The notes below the pieces were generated by a model. The model was given only the letters and a program-made list of their open reading frames with translations, did no database searches and was not told where the DNA came from. Both the position numbers and the translations under genes were made by a program. Of a DNA stretch of 5,084 bases, positions 1 to 5,084 are shown piece after piece (positions within the stretch are counted from its first letter, which is position 1; every line of letters starts with the position of its first letter). Source of the stretch: an uncultured Eubacteriales bacterium (GTDB lineage: Bacteria > Bacillota > Clostridia > UBA1381 > UMGS1253); the NCBI GenBank assembly GCA_900550065.1, contig URQR01000149.1, positions 1-5,084 of the forward strand, given 5' to 3'.

Positions 1-2
1 AC

Positions 3-3000
3 GAGGCCGGCGCTGTTGCGTACGTAGACAGCATCGTTCTTTCGGGCGACCCGACGGATATCACCGGCGCAGGCACAACCGGCGGCGACGATAAGCCGAG
101 CACCTCCGGCGGTAAGACATTTACAGAGGATGACACCACCGTTGGCGAAAAGATTTTCTTTAACGGGAAAGCCTCCGGCATCAATGGTCTTGGCAACAGC
201 AAGAAGACGAATAATATTGAAGGCAAAAAAGATTCCGGCGACGAAAATTACATATATTTTGAAACGCTGGACAATGCTTCCGACGCGCATCTTGACATGA
301 CGATTTCCGGTGCGACACGCTTTATGGTCGTACAAATGAAGCTTGCATATGACAAGAGCTGCATTAACGGTAACGTCCAGTATAAGGACAGCGCGAGCAA
401 AACAACAGAGCTGATGAAAATTGATAACGGTACCTTGCAAATAGCAAAAAAAGAAATCGCAAAGCTCGATTCAAAAGGTAAGTATAAGGATATCGCCCTT
501 GCAATCGACTGGGCAAAGAACTCGGCAAATGTTTATGTAGACGGCGAGCTGAAAGAAAAGGACGTTGTTTTTGCTTCCGACGAACGCGATGCAATCAGCA
601 TGCTGCGTATCTATTGCGCAGGCGGCAACTCCGTAGGAAGCACGCTGCTCATAAAGGACTATGTTGTTTACGAAGGCAAAGAACCGCGCGAAATCGCTAA
701 GGATTATGTCGGCCCGCGCGTTGGAAAAATTGCAACTGATAACTCGGCGGCAATTAAGACACTCGGCAACAATGTCGCGCTTGCACTGGGCGGCAACGGT
801 ATCTATTACAATAAGGAAAAGCACGATATCGACGCGCCGGCATTTGAAAAAGACGGCCGGACACTCGTTCCCGTACGGGCTATCTCCGAGGCCTTCGGAT
901 TAAAGGTAGATTGGGACGAGGAAACAGGCACAGTAACAATTGACGACAAGTCGAAGATTGTCATCGGCAGCACGGAAATGGTTCTGCCGAACGGCAGCAA
1001 GTATACGCTCGACGTGCCTGCTGAAACATACAACGACAGAACGTTTTTGCCGCTGCGCGCACTGTGCGAGCAGATTTTGGGCAAGGTTGTCACATGGAAC
1101 GACCGCGGCCTGATCGTAATCGGCGACGCGGAATTTACTACAAGTGAAAACGCACTGAAAGAAGCGTTCAACTACCTGCTCTACGACCGTCCGATGGCTG
1201 ACGAGCTGGTACAGATTTTCAACGAGCAGAACAAAAACCAGCACCCGCGTATTATGATGAATAAAGAAATGTACGACCGGGTGGTTTACAACTATGCAAA
1301 TGATGAGCTCGTAAAGAGCTGGGGCGACCAGATTATTGCCTCGGCGGATAAGTACTTAAATGCGGCAATGCCGACCTACTCAATTCCGGATGGTTACCGC
1401 CTGCTGGCGACGAGCCGCGATGTTTACAGCCGTTCTAAAGCACTTTCGATGGCGTATATCCTCACAAAGGATAAAAAATACTCGGATAACCTTTATCAGG
1501 TATTCCAAGCGGCCGGCTCCTTCCCCGACTGGAACCCGCAGCACTTCCTCGATATCGGTGAAATGACCTGCGCGTTCTCAATCGGCTACGACTGGCTCTA
1601 CGACGTATGGACGGATGAGCAAAAGAAATTCTTAGAGGACACAATTTACAATTACGGCCTGCTCGTCGTTGAAAAGGCGTATTATAACCAGCTTGGCAGC
1701 GACGCATGGTGGACGCCGAACAACACAACCAACTGGAACGTTGTCTGCAACGGCGGTATGTCGATGGGCGCTGTCGCACTCTTTGACAAGTATCCGGAGC
1801 TGTGCTCGAATTTGCTTCAGCTTCAGGTGCGCGACGTTGAGGCGATGATGAACTCGTTCTATCCGGCGGGCGCATGGTTCGAGGGTATCGGCTACTGGTC
1901 GTACACGCTCGACTATACCGTTAATATGTTCAGCACGCTGCAAGCATGCTTCGGCACAGACTTCAATCTTACAAAAGCGCCGGGCTTTGACAGAACGATT
2001 TACTTCTCTATGGCCGGTGATGGCCCGACTGCAATCAACAACTATCACGACGCCGGCGAAGGCCATCAGAATTCTTCGAACTATTTCTGGCTGTCGAACC
2101 AGTTTGACATCCCCGGTGTAACGAACGTACGGCTGTTTAACATGCAGGAGCTCGGCTGGATGCCGTCGCCGTTTGACCTGATTTGGTACAACACGGATAT
2201 TAAGGGAACAGATTTTGAGCTTGCTAAGGATACATACTTACAGGAAGTAGAGTTTGTTGCAATGCGTAACTCGTGGGTAGACTTTGACGGCGCATGGCTG
2301 TCGTTCCACGCGGGCCAGGCAAACGTAAACCACTCGCACCTTGACACGGGTTCGTTCGTGGTTGACCTGCTCGGCGAGCGGTGGGCGTTCGACCTCGGCG
2401 GCGACGACTATAACATGGACGGCTACTTTGGTAACAACAAGCACAAGTACTACAGGCTTCGTCCGGAGGGTCATAACCTCTATGTTATCAACCCGAGCGA
2501 GTACGAAGGACAAGACGTCAACTCGTTCTGTAAGGTAGAAAACGGTGTTGTTTCGAAGCCGCGCGGCGCATTTTCAATCGCCGACCTGACGCCGGCTTAT
2601 GCAAGAGATGCAAAAAGCGCACGGCGCGGATACATGCTTGCCGATGATAGGCGCAGCGCGTTGATTCGCGACGAAGTGACGTTTAAGAGCAAGGACAATG
2701 ATTTCTACTGGTTCAGCCATATCAAGTCCGGTACAGAGGCTGAAATCATTGATAACAACACGATTCTTCTGACGCGCAACGGTAAACAGGTTAAGGTCCT
2801 CATTGACACTGACCTGCCTGATTACGAGCTGTCGATTATGGATGCGGTTCCGCTTCCGACCTCGCCCGTAATGCCGGCGCAGAATAAGAACACGGGCATC
2901 AAAAAGATTGCAATTCATAGCCCAAAAGCTTCCGGCAGCGTATATGTACAGGTGAAGTTTATCCCTGCTGACGATGTAAACGCGAACAAGCCGCTCGAAA

Positions 3001-3734
3001 ACATTAAGTTAGACGACTGGACAATTCCGGATGGCGATTTCGTGCCGGCACCAATTGCACCAACGCTTACAAGCCTTTCGCGCGACGGTGAGGAAATGCT
3101 CAGCTTCAACCCGAAGGTAACAGGCTATACGGTTTCTGTAGCATACGGTACGATGGCTGTTCCGGTTATCACTGCAACAGCGGAAGAAGATTGCAATGTT
3201 ACAGTTGCGCAGTCCGACAGCTTTGATAAGCCGACGCTGATTACTGTTTCGCGCAAAGATGAACCGGATATAGAAAGAAAGTACACAATCAACTACACGG
3301 TACTGCCAAAATTAGAGGATGTAGAAGGCTGGAAACGCCTACAGGTTACGGCGCATAACGCAAGCGACGAGCCGGAGGCAGAGCACCCGGCGTCGCAGGT
3401 TTCCAACAACGATACCTCCGCGGATTCCCGCTGGGCAGCGGAAGGCAAGCAGTGGATCCAGCTTGACCTCGGCAGCGTGCAGTCCGTTTCAGCAATCGGC
3501 CTGAGCTGGTGGAAAGGGAACGAACGTGCCTATTCGTTTGACATCGAAGTATCCACGGATGGTACGAATTTTGAACCCGTATTAAAGGAAAAGGCAAGTG
3601 GCGGAAAGACGGAAGGTTTTGAAATCTTTGAGCTTTCCAAAGCATATGAAGCGCGTTATATCCGCTATGTTGGCTATGGTAACACAGCAAATCAGTGGAA
3701 CTCCGTTACGGAATTTGCGGCGCTGACAAAATAA
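3..3734 (+). CDS. Modular secreted heparinase II/III-family polysaccharide lyase, 5'-partial
   Basis: The frame is open from base 3 to tandem stops TAA TAA (3732-3737), giving 1243 visible residues (residue number = base/3). The Met codon at 297 lies inside a domain and is not the true start, so the N-terminus lies upstream of the window. Visible order: tail of a beta-sandwich (YVDSIVLSG, 7-15); Gly/Thr/Ser linker (about 21-37); laminin-G/concanavalin-like domain (about 50-225, with NVYVDGEL); copper-amine-oxidase-N-like repeat pair (about 252-375, with GRTLVPVR and DRTFLPLR); lyase alpha/alpha toroid (about 380-720); lyase beta-sheet domain (about 745-1010); cadherin-like beta-sandwich (about 1020-1100); F5/8 type C/CBM32-like domain (1110-1243, with QWIQLDLG, FDIEVSTDG and ARYIRYVG). 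Candidate lyase residues are N577 (TNWN), Y631 (EGIGYW) and H777 (NHSHLD), with possible metal ligands H779, D797 and H824 (PEGHN). The family cleaves uronic-acid polysaccharides by beta-elimination. The substrate cannot be read from sequence; heparinoid, alginate or another acidic glycan are all possible. Extracellular location is inferred from the domains, since any signal peptide is off-window. Family call is strong, exact specificity unknown. Confidence 0.88.
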   Translation, partial: EAGAVAYVDSIVLSGDPTDITGAGTTGGDDKPSTSGGKTFTEDDTTVGEKIFFNGKASGINGLGNSKKTNNIEGKKDSGDENYIYFETLDNASDAHLDMTISGATRFMVVQMKLAYDKSCINGNVQYKDSASKTTELMKIDNGTLQIAKKEIAKLDSKGKYKDIALAIDWAKNSANVYVDGELKEKDVVFASDERDAISMLRIYCAGGNSVGSTLLIKDYVVYEGKEPREIAKDYVGPRVGKIATDNSAAIKTLGNNVALALGGNGIYYNKEKHDIDAPAFEKDGRTLVPVRAISEAFGLKVDWDEETGTVTIDDKSKIVIGSTEMVLPNGSKYTLDVPAETYNDRTFLPLRALCEQILGKVVTWNDRGLIVIGDAEFTTSENALKEAFNYLLYDRPMADELVQIFNEQNKNQHPRIMMNKEMYDRVVYNYANDELVKSWGDQIIASADKYLNAAMPTYSIPDGYRLLATSRDVYSRSKALSMAYILTKDKKYSDNLYQVFQAAGSFPDWNPQHFLDIGEMTCAFSIGYDWLYDVWTDEQKKFLEDTIYNYGLLVVEKAYYNQLGSDAWWTPNNTTNWNVVCNGGMSMGAVALFDKYPELCSNLLQLQVRDVEAMMNSFYPAGAWFEGIGYWSYTLDYTVNMFSTLQACFGTDFNLTKAPGFDRTIYFSMAGDGPTAINNYHDAGEGHQNSSNYFWLSNQFDIPGVTNVRLFNMQELGWMPSPFDLIWYNTDIKGTDFELAKDTYLQEVEFVAMRNSWVDFDGAWLSFHAGQANVNHSHLDTGSFVVDLLGERWAFDLGGDDYNMDGYFGNNKHKYYRLRPEGHNLYVINPSEYEGQDVNSFCKVENGVVSKPRGAFSIADLTPAYARDAKSARRGYMLADDRRSALIRDEVTFKSKDNDFYWFSHIKSGTEAEIIDNNTILLTRNGKQVKVLIDTDLPDYELSIMDAVPLPTSPVMPAQNKNTGIKKIAIHSPKASGSVYVQVKFIPADDVNANKPLENIKLDDWTIPDGDFVPAPIAPTLTSLSRDGEEMLSFNPKVTGYTVSVAYGTMAVPVITATAEEDCNVTVAQSDSFDKPTLITVSRKDEPDIERKYTINYTVLPKLEDVEGWKRLQVTAHNASDEPEAEHPASQVSNNDTSADSRWAAEGKQWIQLDLGSVQSVSAIGLSWWKGNERAYSFDIEVSTDGTNFEPVLKEKASGGKTEGFEIFELSKAYEARYIRYVGYGNTANQWNSVTEFAALTK

Positions 3735-3745
3735 TAAAGACATAC

Positions 3746-3780
3746 AAAAAATACCCTTGCTTTTAGCAAGGGTATTTTTT
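3746..3780. terminator. Bidirectional intrinsic terminator between convergent genes
   Basis: The left arm (3746-3760) is six A then TACCCTTGC. The loop is TTTTA (3761-3765). The right arm (3766-3780) is GCAAGGGTA then six T. The 15 pairs are perfect. Read on the plus strand the stem ends in a T tract and terminates the lyase gene, whose stop is 11 bases upstream. Read on the minus strand the A tract becomes a T tract, so the same hairpin can terminate the deacetylase gene, whose stop codon (3783-3785) lies 2 bases outside the hairpin. The hairpin occupies most of the 48-bp gap. Confidence 0.93.
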
Positions 3781-3782
3781 AT

Positions 3783-5000
3783 TTACTGTAGATAACTGCC
3801 TAATATTTTTTTAAACCGCTCCATATCCTCCCGGCCGTCCACTGTCTCGCGGCGAATCGCATATTGGTCGCCCTGCTGGCCCCGATTGACAGAAAAGCCA
3901 CACGCAAAATACCGTCGTGCCTGTGCAATTACCTCGTCGTTGTACGAACCGTGCGGATACGCAATATTTGTAATCTTTTTCCCTGTAACCTGCTCTAAAA
4001 GCCACTGTGAACCGGCCATCTCCTCCTGTAGGTCTTCATGCGAAAGCGCTGTCAGCTCTCGGTGTGTTTTGGCGTGGCTCCCAATATTAATGAGTCCGCT
4101 GTCCGCCATTTCCTTGATTTGTGCCTTCGTCAGCATCCAATCCTGCCCAATATTGTTGCATGCAACAAAGACGGTAGCCTTTGCGTTGTACTTCTTCAAT
4201 ATCCGATATGCATTTTCATAATTGTCCATATATCCGTCGTCAAAGGTCACGACAACAGGCTTTTCACAATGGTCTGCGTAATACAACTCATCTGGGAATA
4301 AAAACGTATAGCCATTCTCTGCTAAGTATTTAATCTGCTGTTCAAACACCGGCGCATCGACGTATAAGTAGGCATATTTCGCGTTCATCTCCGGCGGCGG
4401 AGAAATCGTATGATACATTAAAACAGGTGTTTTTTTCGTCGGCAGCATCCCGGGATGTGAGACCGGCTGATATATAACAGAGTTGTATATGTGTTCTATC
4501 GCGGTTTGGATAAACATCCTGTCCGCGCCCGCCTTCGGCGCAAAGCGGCCGCCGCCAATCGTCCCCGTCATTGTCAGCAGAGCCACGCTGCTCACCGCGT
4601 AATCGGCAATCTCTTCCCTATCGCCCAGCGCCTTTGCGTTCCGATTATCATAAATGAGACGTGGAACGATAAAATCCTGCACACGCTTTAGCGCAACCGC
4701 GGCCTGTTCCCGCGTCATTGTGTCATCAGGTCGGAAATTGCCACAGCCGTCCCCTTTCACGAACCCAAGCGCAAACGCTTCACTCACATACGGATTGGAA
4801 ACGTCTCCAAATGGCTCATATCCAATCCCGAAATGTGAAATCGTTCCTTTTTCCTCCATGAAGCGCATCACAATCTCATAAAATTCCAGCCGCGTCACAG
4901 CGGCTTCCTCCGCAAAGATACGCGGTGTCGCCGTAACAACTATGCAGGCGCACAGCAGTACACATAACAATCCTTTTGCCCGCTTCATTGTAAAAAACAT
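3783..5000 (-). CDS. SLH-domain, secreted polysaccharide deacetylase (NodB/CE4 family)
   Basis: With the ATG at 5000 the product is 405 residues. An N-terminal signal peptide is visible: basic KRAK (6-9), a hydrophobic core (about 11-25) and probable cleavage after A30 (PRIFA/EE). SLH material follows: a partial repeat (about 35-50, TRLEF), a clear repeat (64-107, FGDVSNPYV to FRPDDTMTREQ) and a diverged one (about 126-175). SLH repeats bind secondary cell-wall polymers, so wall attachment is inferred. The NodB domain (about 190-405) begins PVLMYHTIS. It has motif 1 TFDDGY (D254 presumed base, D255 metal), motif 2 SHAKTH (H309 and H313 metal) and motif 3 AYPHGSYND (347-355). This is the standard metal triad for removing acetyl groups from N- or O-acetylated sugars. 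Motif 3 has Ala where many CE4 enzymes have Arg, and no clear C-terminal LxH motif is seen, as in shorter PgaB-like members. The frame stays open to the window edge, and in-frame GTG (5063) and ATG (5051) lie upstream. The start at 5000 was chosen because GAGGT sits 6 bases upstream and the signal peptide begins there. ATG 4988 (401 residues) is the main alternative. Substrate unknown: peptidoglycan, a wall polymer or an external glycan. Confidence 0.9.
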   Translation of the reverse strand: MFFTMKRAKGLLCVLLCACIVVTATPRIFAEEAAVTRLEFYEIVMRFMEEKGTISHFGIGYEPFGDVSNPYVSEAFALGFVKGDGCGNFRPDDTMTREQAAVALKRVQDFIVPRLIYDNRNAKALGDREEIADYAVSSVALLTMTGTIGGGRFAPKAGADRMFIQTAIEHIYNSVIYQPVSHPGMLPTKKTPVLMYHTISPPPEMNAKYAYLYVDAPVFEQQIKYLAENGYTFLFPDELYYADHCEKPVVVTFDDGYMDNYENAYRILKKYNAKATVFVACNNIGQDWMLTKAQIKEMADSGLINIGSHAKTHRELTALSHEDLQEEMAGSQWLLEQVTGKKITNIAYPHGSYNDEVIAQARRYFACGFSVNRGQQGDQYAIRRETVDGREDMERFKKILGSYLQ

Positions 5001-5011
5001 CTCCTTACCTC
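5001..5011 (-). promoter_or_regulatory. Ribosome binding site with two overlapping Shine-Dalgarno choices
   Basis: On the minus strand the sequence reads GAGGTAAGGAG directly followed by ATG (5000-4998), then three codons, then a second in-frame ATG (4988-4986). GAGGT lies 6 bases before the first ATG, a normal spacing. The stronger AAGGAG touches the first ATG and lies 12 bases before the second, which is long but usable. Either start gives an intact signal peptide, differing by four residues (MFFT). Confidence 0.7.
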
Positions 5012-5084
5012 GTTGTAATAACCCGAAGTCTTTTTTAGTTTGAGATACCATATATGTAAGCACACACCCGATTAAAACTCGTTC

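Noticed and set aside
297..299. ATG as the start of the lyase gene
   Set aside because: The same frame is open for 98 codons upstream to the window edge and encodes the first strands of the laminin-G-like domain and a linker. No ribosome binding site precedes this ATG.
446..452. Run of seven A as a frameshift site in the lyase gene
   Set aside because: The domain reading frame continues unbroken through it, with no alternative-frame product or stimulatory structure evident.
1462..2066. Long minus-strand open frames opposite the lyase gene (1462-1875, 1632-2066)
   Set aside because: Their products are rich in Arg/Ser/Cys or lack any recognisable domain, and they lie opposite a clearly coding frame. 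They are shadows of its codon pattern.
1381..3034. A 13-base direct repeat (CAATTCCGGATGG near 1381 and 3022)
   Set aside because: Both copies encode a short [S/T]IPDG peptide in unrelated parts of the protein. This is expected by chance in a gene this long.
3886..4301. Plus-strand open frames within the deacetylase gene
   Set aside because: They oppose the NodB domain coding frame, have no ribosome binding site I can see and no recognisable domain.
4930..4980. Lipoprotein lipobox in the deacetylase signal peptide (LLCAC)
   Set aside because: Cys at the -2 position is atypical, and the hydrophobic stretch continues past the candidate Cys to a better cleavage site after A30.
5049..5063. Upstream GTG (5063) and ATG (5051) as starts for the deacetylase
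   Set aside because: They add 17-21 polar residues before the signal peptide and lack a Shine-Dalgarno sequence. The starts at 5000 and 4988 are better supported.
5030..5084. Possible sigma-A promoter on the minus strand
   Set aside because: The AT-rich stretch around 5047-5056 offers only weak -10 look-alikes, and no good -35 sits 16-18 bases away. The promoter may lie beyond the window.

Overview
The window looks like accessory glycan-processing DNA from a Gram-positive bacterium of the Clostridia/Bacillota. This inference rests on an SLH (S-layer homology) surface-anchored deacetylase, a copper-amine-oxidase-N-like 'stalk' domain, AAGGAG/GAGGT ribosome binding sites and a strong intrinsic terminator. 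All are typical of Firmicutes that display polysaccharide-active enzymes on the cell wall. Base composition is moderate and seems uniform across both genes. No tRNA, rRNA, CRISPR array, insertion sequence or phage gene is visible.

Layout: (1) Positions 3-3734, plus strand: the 3' part of a very large modular secreted protein. Its reading frame is open through the left edge, so the N-terminus is missing. In order it carries the tail of one beta-sandwich domain, a Gly/Thr/Ser linker, a laminin-G/concanavalin-like domain, a copper-amine-oxidase-N-like repeat pair, a heparinase II/III-type polysaccharide lyase (alpha/alpha toroid plus beta-sheet domain), a cadherin-like beta-sandwich and a C-terminal F5/8 type C (CBM32-like) domain. 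(2) Positions 3735-3782: a 48-bp convergent intergenic region filled by a perfect 15-bp hairpin flanked by A and T tracts, which can terminate transcription from both sides. (3) Positions 3783-5000, minus strand: a secreted SLH plus NodB-type (CE4) polysaccharide deacetylase. (4) Positions 5001-5084: its ribosome binding site and a short leader, with no convincing promoter.

The two genes converge, so they are not one operon. Both products are predicted to act outside the membrane on polysaccharide: one cleaves an acidic glycan by beta-elimination, the other removes N- or O-acetyl groups. That they work on the same substrate is plausible but inferred only from adjacency. I see no clearly undescribed system. 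The most notable points are the long modular lyase with a PL12-like Asn/Tyr/His candidate active site, and the symmetric shared terminator.
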